From: Bacteroidales bacterium
Lineage (GTDB): Bacteria; Bacteroidota; Bacteroidia; Bacteroidales; JAADGE01
Length of the DNA: 28,505 nucleotides
Assembly: GCA_029932445.1 (NCBI GenBank)
Contig: JAOZQB010000005.1
Span: 1-28,505, forward strand
Reading direction: 5' to 3'
Under the pieces are notes generated by a model. That model was given only the letters and a program-made list of their open reading frames with translations. It ran no database searches and was not told the DNA's origin. The first letter of the stretch is position 1. Each line of letters begins with the position of its first letter. This document shows positions 7,173-14,339 of the stretch, piece after piece. The translations under genes and the position numbers were made by a program.

Positions 7173-8036
7173 TTGAAATTCCTGATTTTTAACTTATTAT
7201 TAATACTGGTTTTTACGGGTGAGATTTTTTCTCAAAAAAAATTAGTTCTGCAACCTGATGCCCAAAAAGGGAAAGATGCCGTAATTTGGTATATTAATAC
7301 AAAACAAACTCGACACGGTGATGTTGCAAATAAAAATTTTGGTGATAATAAAGATTTTAAAGCAATGGCCTGGACTTTTCAAGGAGATTTCGGAGAAAAA
7401 AGAAGTTTAATAGAATTTGATTTGAGCAGGTTACCTAAAAAATCTCATATCACATCTGCTTATTTATCTTTATATGCAAATGAAGCATCGAATGATGCAG
7501 GAAAAAAAGGGCATGAATACATTTATGTAAATTCTAATGAATGTTTGTTACAAAGAATAGTTGAACCTTGGACCGAGAATCAAGTTACTTGGAATACACA
7601 ACCGAAAATAACACACGAAAATGAAGTTTTAATTAATAAATCTGAATATCCGCATCAAGATTATGAAAATATTGATATTACTCAATTAGTAAAAGACGAG
7701 TTGAGAAATCCGGAAGAAAGTTTTGGGTTTGTAATGTCCGTTAAAGAGGCAAAAAAATATAATTGTTTGATTTTTGCTTCTTCTGATAATCCTAATCCTG
7801 AATTACATCCGAAGATAGTTATTAATTATACGACAGATAAAAGTAATAATTCTCATTTTGGAAAAAAACAATCCGATAAGTATGTTGTAATAATATATAA
7901 TGAAAAAGGAGAAGAAATTAAACGAGTAAAAGGAGTTTTATTTGATAAAATTTCCGGTTTTGAATCCGGGACTTATCATTTTAATTTGATGAAAAATAAT
8001 CATATTATTTCTGCCGGAAAGTTTATAATCTATTAA
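7173..8036 (+). CDS. Secreted DNRLRE-domain protein with a possible sorting-type C-terminus
   Basis: The 287-residue product begins with a clear signal peptide (MKFLIF, then a Leu-rich core, then GEIFSQ, cleavage near residue 20). The start chosen is TTG at 7173 because the signal peptide begins there; the frame is open from TTG 7137, inside the end of accD. The middle (about 25-205) fits the DNRLRE beta-sandwich domain: LQPDA near the start, an RSLIEFDLSRLP strand, ITSAYLSLYANEA, EPWTENQVTWNTQP, a DITQLVKD segment and HPKIVINY at the end. Proteins with this domain are extracellular and often bind or act on glycans; the target here is unknown. The last 50 residues resemble a degenerate type A sorting domain of the type IX secretion system, ending in a GTYHF strand and AGKFII, but the match is weak. 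Expression with accD and the symporter is likely from the close spacing. Confidence 0.8.
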   Translation: MKFLIFNLLLILVFTGEIFSQKKLVLQPDAQKGKDAVIWYINTKQTRHGDVANKNFGDNKDFKAMAWTFQGDFGEKRSLIEFDLSRLPKKSHITSAYLSLYANEASNDAGKKGHEYIYVNSNECLLQRIVEPWTENQVTWNTQPKITHENEVLINKSEYPHQDYENIDITQLVKDELRNPEESFGFVMSVKEAKKYNCLIFASSDNPNPELHPKIVINYTTDKSNNSHFGKKQSDKYVVIIYNEKGEEIKRVKGVLFDKISGFESGTYHFNLMKNNHIISAGKFIIY

Positions 8037-8057
8037 TTATTACCAATAATTTAAATT

Positions 8058-9902
8058 ATGTTTAAAATTTTAAAAGTTCTGATACTGCTTATTTTTATAA
8101 GTTCAAGTGTTTTAAGTCAAGAATTAAAACTTGATTTGAAGACATCTAATTATTCAAAAAAAATAAAGAACGGTGCAGCAGAAATTAATGTTTCCGGCGG
8201 TACAGAACCATATTCTTTTAAATGGTCCGATAAAGAAACTTCTCAAAGTTCCTTTATTGCCGATGGTTTAACGGAAGGTACAGATTATAAGGTAGTTGTA
8301 GAAGATGCGGACGGATTAAAAGATAGTATCAGTTTTGTGATACCTGCTGAATCTGCCGATGAAAGAATAAATTCATTTTTTGTCCCTTTAGTCGGCGGGC
8401 TTGAAAAAGTTTTAATGTTTGATATTTTTAAAGCTTTGCATTTGTATAATCCGGTTTTACATGATGATCAAGGTAATATTTTGAAATACCCCAACGGCGA
8501 TATCAAAACCATGACTATACCGTTTGTTGTTATTTGGTTGATTTTCGGTGCTTTGTTTTTTACCGTAAAAATGAAGTTTATTAATTTCAGAGGATTTAAA
8601 CATGCAATTCAATTGATAAGAGGGTTTTATGACAAACCCAAAGATGCAGGAGAAGTGTCACATTTTCAGGCATTAACAACAGCATTATCTGCAACTGTCG
8701 GTTTAGGAAACATTGCCGGGGTTGCAATTGCTGTTACACTTGGCGGCCCGGGAGCTACTTTTTGGATGATTGTGGCCGGTTTGCTTGGTATGGCTTCCAA
8801 ATTTACGGAAGTTACGCTTGGAGTAAAATATCGAAATATTGATGAAGACGGTCGTGTTTCCGGCGGACCGATGTATTATTTAAGTAAAGGTTTGAAAAAG
8901 AAAAATCTGGGCGGATTGGGTAAAGTTCTTGCCGTAATTTTTGCAATTTTAGTAATCGGCGGTTCACTCGGAGGCGGAAATATGTTTCAGGCAAATCAAG
9001 CATTCTCTCAACTTGCAGGTAAATTTGCGCCGTTTATTCCCGGTATTGAAGGATACGGTGCATATTTCGGTGTTTTATTAGCAATATTTGTCGGAATTGT
9101 GGTTATCGGCGGAATTAAAAGCATTGCAAATGTGACGGAGAAAATTGTTCCGTTTATGGCTTTTCTGTATGTATTGGCAGCATTAATAATTATCGGAATG
9201 AATATCAGTCATACACATGAAGCTTTCAGTTTAATTTTTAACGGAGCATTTTCTGCTGCTGCCATGAAAGGCGGATTCATAGGTGTATTAATTGTCGGGT
9301 TTCAGAGAGCCGCATTTTCTAATGAAGCCGGTGTCGGTTCGGCTTCCATTGCGCACTCTGCAGTTAAAACAGACCGACCTGTCAGTGAGGGTTTTGTGGC
9401 TCTTTTAGAACCGTTTATTGATACCGTTGTTATTTGTACCATGACGGCTTTGGTAATTATTTTTACCGGTTTTTATGATCCTTCCGTTGCCGGTTCTTAT
9501 GCCGGTGTTGAGCTTACTTCAAGAGCTTTTGACACTGTGTTTCCATGGTTCTCGTGGATTTTATTAATTGCTGTTATTTTGTTTGCTTTTTCTACAATGA
9601 TTTCATGGTCTTATTACGGATTAAACGGCTTTAAATATCTTTTCGGAAGATATTTCGGAAAAAGGAAAGTAACTAAAAATTTATATTTAATCTCATTGGT
9701 TTATTATATTATCTTTTTAATTTTTGTTGTAATAGGTTCTGCTTCAAGTTTGGGTGCGGTTGTTGATTTTTCTGATTTTATGATTTTGAGTATGGCTTTC
9801 CCGAATATTCTGGGATTATTGATTCTGGCACCCGAAGTAAAACAAGATATGAAACAATATTTGAATGATATTAAAACCGGAGTTATTAAAAGATTTAAAT
9901 AA
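8058..9902 (+). CDS. Sodium:alanine/glycine symporter (AGCS family) with an N-terminal SprB-like domain
   Basis: The 614-residue protein has a signal peptide (1-20, ending VLSQ). Next comes a domain at about 24-97 with the SprB-repeat pattern: SGGTEPYSFKWSD, then LTEGTDYKVVVEDADGL. From about 104 the AGCS transporter begins. Diagnostic segments are GEVSHFQALTTALSATVGLG (199-218), LGGPGATFWMIVAGLLGMASK (228-248) and the NEAGVGSA loop; many hydrophobic helices run to the end. AGCS proteins bring in alanine or glycine with sodium. Most are 450-500 residues, so roughly 100 extra residues sit in the periplasm at the N-terminus. The ATG start is 21 bases after the preceding gene, suggesting one transcript. 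The transporter family is certain; substrate and the role of the added domain are inferred. Confidence 0.92.
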   Translation: MFKILKVLILLIFISSSVLSQELKLDLKTSNYSKKIKNGAAEINVSGGTEPYSFKWSDKETSQSSFIADGLTEGTDYKVVVEDADGLKDSISFVIPAESADERINSFFVPLVGGLEKVLMFDIFKALHLYNPVLHDDQGNILKYPNGDIKTMTIPFVVIWLIFGALFFTVKMKFINFRGFKHAIQLIRGFYDKPKDAGEVSHFQALTTALSATVGLGNIAGVAIAVTLGGPGATFWMIVAGLLGMASKFTEVTLGVKYRNIDEDGRVSGGPMYYLSKGLKKKNLGGLGKVLAVIFAILVIGGSLGGGNMFQANQAFSQLAGKFAPFIPGIEGYGAYFGVLLAIFVGIVVIGGIKSIANVTEKIVPFMAFLYVLAALIIIGMNISHTHEAFSLIFNGAFSAAAMKGGFIGVLIVGFQRAAFSNEAGVGSASIAHSAVKTDRPVSEGFVALLEPFIDTVVICTMTALVIIFTGFYDPSVAGSYAGVELTSRAFDTVFPWFSWILLIAVILFAFSTMISWSYYGLNGFKYLFGRYFGKRKVTKNLYLISLVYYIIFLIFVVIGSASSLGAVVDFSDFMILSMAFPNILGLLILAPEVKQDMKQYLNDIKTGVIKRFK

Positions 9903-9957
9903 ATACAGAAACAGACCTGAAAAATGACGGAATAAAAAATATATTTATATCAATATA

Positions 9958-9978
9958 ATAATTTATAACTCATAATTT
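9958..9978 (+). repeat. Heptamer tandem repeat (3 units) before the helix-hairpin-helix gene
   Basis: Three 7-base units read ATAATTT, ATAACTC, ATAATTT and end 6 bases before the GTG start at 9985. The first two units are nearly the same as the first two units in the aldolase leader at 5094. Confidence 0.5.
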
Positions 9979-9984
9979 AAAAAG

Positions 9985-11109
9985 GTGTCTTTTAAAGAAC
10001 AATTAAAAGAATACTTCTCATTTACTAAAGGCGAAAGTCAGGGAATTATCGTACTTTTAATTCTTTTGATTATTGCTGTGCTGGTTAATTTATCCTCTGA
10101 ATATTTTGTAAGTGAAAAAAAATATGATTTTTCAAAATATGAAAAACTATTCACTGAATTACATTCGGATTCTTCAAATTCGGATATTATATCAATTTCA
10201 GAGAAATACGATACTTTAAAGTTATTTAAATTCAATCCCAATAAACTTTTATCAGGAGAAGCAAAACAACTCGGTTTCTCGGAGTATCAGTTTAAAATGA
10301 TTCAAAAATACCTTAAAACGGGTGCATCTTTCAAATATAAATCTGATTTAGCAAAAATATATTCAATTAAAAATAAGCAGTTTACATATCTCAAACCGTT
10401 TGTTGATTTACCTGAAAAAGGATATGAAAAAATATCTGATAATTATGTATACGGGAATTCTAAAGGCAACAAAAAAAATACGTATTTTCTTTTTGATCCC
10501 AATACATTAAATGATAGCGGATGGTCTGAATTGGGATTTAGTGAAAAACAAATTTTATCAATTCGAAAATATATTAATGCAGGCGGTAAATTCTTTCAAA
10601 ATGAAGATTTAAAAAAACTGTATGTTATTAATGATAAAAAATTTGCTGACTTAGAACCCTATATTAATATTCCGAGAAATGAAGAATCTTCAATTCTTAA
10701 GAATAATCATAAAAAAGTTGATGTAAATAATTTATCAACAGAAGAAATGAAACAATATGGTAAATTTTGGCAATATAATGCAACGCGTATTGTTAAATAC
10801 CGAAATTTGCTGGGAGGATTCTACAGTAAAGAACAATTACTTGAAGTATACGGAATGAAAAGAGAATATTATTTAAAAATTGCAGATGATATTATTATCG
10901 ATAAATCAAAACCGGAAAAGATAAACGTAAATTTTGCAGAAGTATCGGAACTTGGCAGGCATCCGTATATTTCTTGGCAGAATGCCGAAAAAATTATAGA
11001 ATTCAGAAATAAAAACGGAGCTTACAGAAGCATTGAAGAAATTAAAATTAAAAATAGTATTCCCGATGAAGTTTTTAAAAAAATTGCACCTTACATAAAA
11101 GTAAAATAA
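9985..11109 (+). CDS. Membrane-anchored protein with four helix-hairpin-helix (ComEA-like) repeats
   Basis: The 374-residue protein has a short cytoplasmic head (MSFKEQLKEYFSFTKGE), one membrane helix at about 19-36 and a long periplasmic part. That part holds four related units of about 62 residues: 81-143, 168-230, 244-305 and 312-373. Each has the pattern DxNxL...LGFSxxQxxxIxKYxxxGG-F-xxxDLxKxYxI. Glycines in the turns (for example AGGKF and LGGFY) mark helix-hairpin-helix motifs, which in ComEA bind double-stranded DNA without regard to sequence. Units 3 and 4 are the closest to the classic form. The start is GTG at 9985; the next methionine is inside the first repeat, past the membrane helix. 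A role in DNA uptake is only one possibility, since this family is widespread in Bacteroidota not known to be competent. Confidence 0.8.
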   Translation: MSFKEQLKEYFSFTKGESQGIIVLLILLIIAVLVNLSSEYFVSEKKYDFSKYEKLFTELHSDSSNSDIISISEKYDTLKLFKFNPNKLLSGEAKQLGFSEYQFKMIQKYLKTGASFKYKSDLAKIYSIKNKQFTYLKPFVDLPEKGYEKISDNYVYGNSKGNKKNTYFLFDPNTLNDSGWSELGFSEKQILSIRKYINAGGKFFQNEDLKKLYVINDKKFADLEPYINIPRNEESSILKNNHKKVDVNNLSTEEMKQYGKFWQYNATRIVKYRNLLGGFYSKEQLLEVYGMKREYYLKIADDIIIDKSKPEKINVNFAEVSELGRHPYISWQNAEKIIEFRNKNGAYRSIEEIKIKNSIPDEVFKKIAPYIKVK

Positions 11110-11275
11110 ACAGTATTTTTCTTTTTTATAACATTCTGTTTTTCGTTTAATATTTATTACTTTTACACATTCTTATCTCAAACGTTTTATAACTTTTTTG
11201 AATACTTGATAGGCTGAAAAATTCGTTTTATGATGTTGTTATACGGATATAAACTTTGATATTAAATATTAGACA

Positions 11276-12421
11276 ATGGATTTTAATTTTACTGACGAAC
11301 AAAAATTAATCAGGCAAACGGTCAGAGATTTTGCTGAAAGAGAAGTTAAACCTCTTGCTCAAGAATTAGATGAAAAAGGAGAATTTTCCGTTGAATTAAC
11401 AAAAAAAATGGGAGAACTCGGACTTTTCGGAATGTATCTTCCCGAAAAATACGGAGGACAAGGATTGGATACACTCTCGTATATTATTGCAGTAGAAGAA
11501 CTTGCAAGAATCGACAGTTCGCAAGCAGCTACTTTGGCAGCCCATAATTCACTCGGTATAGGGCCTTTATACTATTTCGGAAACGAAGAACAAAAAATGA
11601 AATATTTACCAAAACTTTGTACCGGAGAAAATCTCTGGGCATTCGGCTTAACCGAACCTGATGCCGGTTCTGATTCCAGAGGAACAAAAACTACTGCAAA
11701 ACTTGTTGACGGAAAATGGAATATTAACGGGTCAAAAATTTTTATTACAAATGGTGCATCTGAACTTGCTGCAGGGGCTTGTGTTCAAACGGTAACCGAA
11801 AAAAAAGATGATATCAGCGAATTTACAACAATTATTGTTGACAAAGGAACACCCGGATTTAATCAAATACCCATGCACGGAAAAATGATGTGGAGAGCTT
11901 CAGATACAGCTGAATTATATTTTGATAACTGCGAAGTGCCTGAGGAAAATATTCTCGGTAAAAAAGGGCAAGGTTCAAAAATTATGCTCAGTACATTGGA
12001 TAACGGCAGATTGTCTATTGCTGCAATGGGTTTAGGTTTGGCACGAGGCGCTTTGGAAATGGCCGTACAATACTCAAAAGAAAGAAAACAATTCGGAAAG
12101 CCGATTTCTAAATTTCAAGCAATTTCATTCAGATTGGCGGATATGGCAACAAAAATTGAATTGGCCGGAACACTTTTATATAAAGCATGTTGGCTTAAGG
12201 ATGCCGGTAAATCATTTGCAAAAGAAGCTGCAATGTCTAAACTCTATTGTTCGGAAATTGCAAAAGAAGTAGCAGATGATGCAGTTCAAATTCACGGCGG
12301 ATACGGATTAATGAAAGATTATCCGATTGAAAGATTTTACAGAGATCAAAGATTATTGCAAATAGGAGAGGGAACATCTGAAATTCAAAAATTGGTCATT
12401 GCCAGAAAAGTTTTAAATTAA
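11276..12421 (+). CDS. Acyl-CoA dehydrogenase, short-chain (butyryl-CoA) type
   Basis: This 381-residue FAD enzyme should introduce an alpha-beta double bond into a short acyl-CoA and pass electrons to an electron-transfer flavoprotein. Family landmarks are GLTEPDAGSDS and KIFITNGA, which contact flavin and substrate; RKQFGKPISKFQ; and QIHGGYGLMKDYPIERFYRD. The catalytic base is Glu365 in IGEGTSEIQ. Length and placement of the base fit the short/medium-chain group; exact chain length is inferred. The gene stands alone, with 166 bases before it in which I see no convincing promoter. It may serve the same branched/straight C4 acyl-CoA metabolism as icmF at 1256. An ATG start opens the protein with the usual MDFNFTDEQ. 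Confidence 0.93.
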   Translation: MDFNFTDEQKLIRQTVRDFAEREVKPLAQELDEKGEFSVELTKKMGELGLFGMYLPEKYGGQGLDTLSYIIAVEELARIDSSQAATLAAHNSLGIGPLYYFGNEEQKMKYLPKLCTGENLWAFGLTEPDAGSDSRGTKTTAKLVDGKWNINGSKIFITNGASELAAGACVQTVTEKKDDISEFTTIIVDKGTPGFNQIPMHGKMMWRASDTAELYFDNCEVPEENILGKKGQGSKIMLSTLDNGRLSIAAMGLGLARGALEMAVQYSKERKQFGKPISKFQAISFRLADMATKIELAGTLLYKACWLKDAGKSFAKEAAMSKLYCSEIAKEVADDAVQIHGGYGLMKDYPIERFYRDQRLLQIGEGTSEIQKLVIARKVLN

Positions 12422-12433
12422 AAAATATTAAAT

Positions 12434-12462
12434 AAAATTTTTTTTTTTAAAAAAAATTTTTT
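12434..12462 (+). other. Homopolymeric A/T tract between the acyl-CoA dehydrogenase and rpsU
   Basis: A4, T11, A8 and T6 follow one another without interruption. The tract lies just after the dehydrogenase gene and just upstream of the predicted rpsU -7 element. It may act as an intrinsic terminator, as an upstream promoter element, or both. It is also the longest slippage-prone run that I noticed in the window. Confidence 0.5.
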
Positions 12463-12479
12463 ATTTTTATAGGAATTAA

Positions 12480-12487
12480 TAATTTTG
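12480..12487 (+). promoter_or_regulatory. Possible -7 element for rpsU
   Basis: TAATTTTG is an exact TAnnTTTG match. Nineteen bases upstream lies a T-run (12457-12462) rather than a clear TTG. Transcription would begin near 12494 and leave a leader of about 37 bases. Confidence 0.4.
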
Positions 12488-12517
12488 CGGTTCGAAATTT
12501 TTACTTACAATTTATAA

Positions 12518-12523
12518 AAGGAG
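12518..12523 (+). promoter_or_regulatory. Strong Shine-Dalgarno sequence of rpsU
   Basis: AAGGAG, in the context AAAAGGAG at 12516-12523, ends 7 bases before the ATG at 12531, which is ideal spacing. Other starts in this window lack such a site: EF-Tu, L11, L1, L7/L12, RpoB, RpoC and the metabolic genes have only A-rich leaders. Confidence 0.85.
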
Positions 12524-12530
12524 TAATTTT

Positions 12531-12725
12531 ATGATTAAAATACCCGTTAAAGAAGGCGAAAGCATTGAAAGAGCTTTAAAAAGATTAAAACGAAAAACTG
12601 ATTCAACCGGCATTATCAAAGAAGTCAGAAAACGGAAACAATTTGTAAAACCGTCTGTTTTTAAACGTCAGCAATTGATTAAAGCAAGATATGTTGAGCA
12701 ACTTAAGAGAGAAGAAAACGAATAA
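12531..12725 (+). CDS. rpsU: Ribosomal protein bS21
   Basis: This 64-residue, very basic protein belongs to the small ribosomal subunit, where bS21 lies near the 3' end of 16S rRNA. The opening MIKIPVKEGESIERALKRLKR and the following Lys/Arg-rich helix with KRKQFVKPS are the family pattern, and the length is normal. In Flavobacterium johnsoniae, bS21 with bS18 and bS6 has been shown to hide the anti-Shine-Dalgarno end of 16S rRNA. A strong Shine-Dalgarno sequence here would therefore be read best by ribosomes that lack bS21, giving negative feedback; that step is inferred for this organism. A hairpin follows, then the Xer recombinase and hpf genes. Confidence 0.96.
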   Translation: MIKIPVKEGESIERALKRLKRKTDSTGIIKEVRKRKQFVKPSVFKRQQLIKARYVEQLKREENE

Positions 12726-12739
12726 GTCAACCTTATAAT

Positions 12740-12780
12740 AGCTTTCTCGAGATTTTATTTCGGGAAAGTTATCTTCTTTT
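12740..12780 (+). terminator. Hairpin after rpsU, probable terminator or attenuator
   Basis: AGCTTTC (12740-12746) pairs with GAAAGTT (12764-12770) and the stem continues inward through CG/CG to an AT-rich loop; TCTTCTTTT follows. A second small hairpin (AAATGTA at 12781-12787 with TACATTT at 12793-12799) lies just downstream, before the recombinase start. Confidence 0.55.
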
Positions 12781-12813
12781 AAATGTATTTTTTACATTTT
12801 AAACGTTTACTGA

Positions 12814-13704
12814 ATGCATAAGAAGAGATTCTTGAAATATATTGAATACCAAAAAAAATACTCTTCTCATACCGTAAATTCTTATGCAACTGATTTAAAT
12901 AATTTTTATGGGTTTTGTATTGATAATGAATTTATTACATCAGAAGATGAAATTATTTCTGATTATAAAATTATCAGAAAGTGGATTGTTTTTTTATCCT
13001 CTCAAAAATTATCTGCAAAATCGATTAATCGAAAACTTTCTACACTCAGATCATTTTATAATTTTTTATTAAGAGAAAATTTGATCGATTCAAATCCGAT
13101 ACTTAAAATTACTCGTTTAAAAACAGAAAAAAAACTTCCCGAATTTATCTCTGACAAAAAAATGGAGTTACTGCTTGACAGTCCTGTTTTTTCAGATGAT
13201 TTTGAAGGTGTCAGAAATCATCTTATTATTGAAATGTTATACGGTACAGGAATGAGAAGAGCTGAATTAATAAATTTATCCGTAAAAAATATTGATTTGA
13301 ATAAACAGAACGTTAAAGTAACAGGGAAAAGAAATAAACAACGAATTATTCCGTTTCCCGTTAATTTATCTGAATTAATTAATAAATATCTAATGTTACG
13401 AAAGGAAATAAATACTGAGAATGATTTTTTATTTCTGACTAAAACCGGAAAAAAGATATATCCTAATTTAGTTTACAGAACCGTTAATAAATTTATTTCT
13501 TTTATTAGTACGCAAAAGAAAAAAAGCCCGCACACATTAAGACATACTTATGCAACATCTCTTTTAAATAACGGTGCGGATATTAATGCTGTTAAAGAAT
13601 TATTAGGACATGCAAATTTATCTGCTACCCAAATATATACGCATAATACTTTTGAAAAATTAAATCGAATTTATAAACAAGCTCATCCGAGAGCAAAAAA
13701 ATAA
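12814..13704 (+). CDS. Xer-type tyrosine recombinase
   Basis: The 296-residue protein has an N-terminal core-binding domain (about 1-90, SAM-like helices with SINRKLSTLRSFYNFL) and a C-terminal catalytic domain. The full catalytic set is visible: Arg148 (GTGMRRAEL), Lys172 (GKRNKQR), His240 and Arg243 (HTLRHTYAT), His266 (LGHANLS) and the nucleophile Tyr275 (QIYTH). Size and motifs match XerC/XerD, which resolve chromosome dimers at dif. I cannot decide between C and D types without a tree. No dif site or mobile element is evident alongside, and the position between rpsU and hpf looks like a stable core locus rather than an integrated element. It ends 6 bases before hpf, so the two are very likely co-transcribed. 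Confidence 0.92.
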   Translation: MHKKRFLKYIEYQKKYSSHTVNSYATDLNNFYGFCIDNEFITSEDEIISDYKIIRKWIVFLSSQKLSAKSINRKLSTLRSFYNFLLRENLIDSNPILKITRLKTEKKLPEFISDKKMELLLDSPVFSDDFEGVRNHLIIEMLYGTGMRRAELINLSVKNIDLNKQNVKVTGKRNKQRIIPFPVNLSELINKYLMLRKEINTENDFLFLTKTGKKIYPNLVYRTVNKFISFISTQKKKSPHTLRHTYATSLLNNGADINAVKELLGHANLSATQIYTHNTFEKLNRIYKQAHPRAKK

Positions 13705-13710
13705 AACACT

Positions 13711-14013
13711 ATGGATATAAATATTAAAACAACAAATTTTGATGCAGACGCAAGCTTAATTGATTTTGTAAAAACAAAAATTAATAAGCTGGATAAGTAT
13801 TTTGACGGCATTATTCGTTCGGAAGTTATATTGAATTTTAATAAATCAAAAAAGAAATTTACTGATAATAAAGAAGCGAAAGTCATTTTGGAGGTTCCGG
13901 GCAATGATTTATTTGCCGAAAAAGAGGCTGTTTCATTTGAGGAAGCGGTTGATTCTGTGATAGATGCAATAGAAAAACAAGTTAAGAAACATAAGGGGAA
14001 ATTAAGACCTTAA
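13711..14013 (+). CDS. hpf: Ribosome hibernation promoting factor, short form
   Basis: The 100-residue protein matches the HPF/YfiA (RaiA) family, which binds in the decoding channel of idle ribosomes and blocks translation in slow growth. The family pattern is seen as a beta strand with DINIKTTNFDAD, a helix with LIDFVKTKINKLDKYFDGI, a strand with SEVILNF, a Lys-rich turn, strands with EAKVILEVPGNDLFAE, and a last helix with FEEAVDSVIDAIEKQVKKHK. It lacks the C-terminal dimerisation domain of long HPF, so it should act like the short type. Placed 6 bases after the recombinase and directly before the tRNA/tuf promoter. Confidence 0.93.
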   Translation: MDINIKTTNFDADASLIDFVKTKINKLDKYFDGIIRSEVILNFNKSKKKFTDNKEAKVILEVPGNDLFAEKEAVSFEEAVDSVIDAIEKQVKKHKGKLRP

Positions 14014-14030
14014 AAAAAAATAAAAAACAT

Positions 14031-14062
14031 TTTGTTTAATAAAATAATATTCCTTAAATTTG
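14031..14062 (+). promoter_or_regulatory. Strong Bacteroidota promoter for the tRNA-tuf cluster
   Basis: TTTG (14031-14034), 20 bases, then TAAATTTG (14055-14062), an exact TAnnTTTG match with the right spacing. Transcription would start near 14069, giving about 73 bases before the first tRNA. This is the best promoter match in the window and fits a heavily used stable-RNA operon. Confidence 0.72.
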
Positions 14063-14141
14063 CAACCCGATTTTTGAGAGCAATCGAAAGTCGAAAAGTT
14101 CTATAAGGAAATAATTTATCTCTAATAAAAGAAGAGTCTTT

Positions 14142-14215
14142 GCCGATATAGCTCAGTTGGCCAGAGCAGCTGATTTGTAATCAGCCGGTCGGCGGTTCGA
14201 ATCCGTCTATCGGCT
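14142..14215 (+). tRNA. tRNA-Thr (anticodon TGT)
   Basis: Acceptor arms GCCGATA and TATCGGC pair fully, with T as discriminator base. The anticodon stem GCTGA/TCAGC encloses TTTGTAA, giving TGT, and the T-loop GGTTCGAATCC is present. CCA is not encoded. Confidence 0.96.
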
Positions 14216-14233
14216 CTTTTTTTTGATATTATT

Positions 14234-14315
14234 GGGGGGATTCCGGAGCGGTCAAACGGGGCAGACTGTAAATCTGTTGGCATAGCCTTCGGAGGTTCGA
14301 ATCCTCCTCCCCCCA
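14234..14315 (+). tRNA. tRNA-Tyr (anticodon GTA)
   Basis: Acceptor arms GGGGGGA and TCCCCCC pair fully, with A as discriminator. The anticodon stem CAGA/TCTG encloses CTGTAAA, giving GTA. The long variable arm expected for bacterial tRNA-Tyr is present, and the length is 82 bases. CCA is not encoded. Confidence 0.96.
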
Positions 14316-14339
14316 CAATCAAAAAAGGGGATTAAAAAA

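Noticed and set aside
11110..11275. Promoter and terminator between the helix-hairpin-helix gene and the acyl-CoA dehydrogenase
   Set aside because: TACTTTTA (11158-11165) and TAAACTTTG (11250-11258) deviate from the consensus or lack a partner element at the right distance, and the AACAG/CTGTT pairing leaves a loop of more than 20 bases.
12814..13704. The tyrosine recombinase as the integrase of a mobile element
   Set aside because: No flanking repeats, cargo genes or attachment site are visible, tRNA genes nearby are intact, and size and location fit a core Xer protein.
14122..14322. Minus-strand open frame of 66 codons across the first two tRNA genes
   Set aside because: It is the reverse complement of tRNA-Thr and tRNA-Tyr. 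Such antisense tRNA frames are a well-known false prediction, and both tRNA structures are complete.
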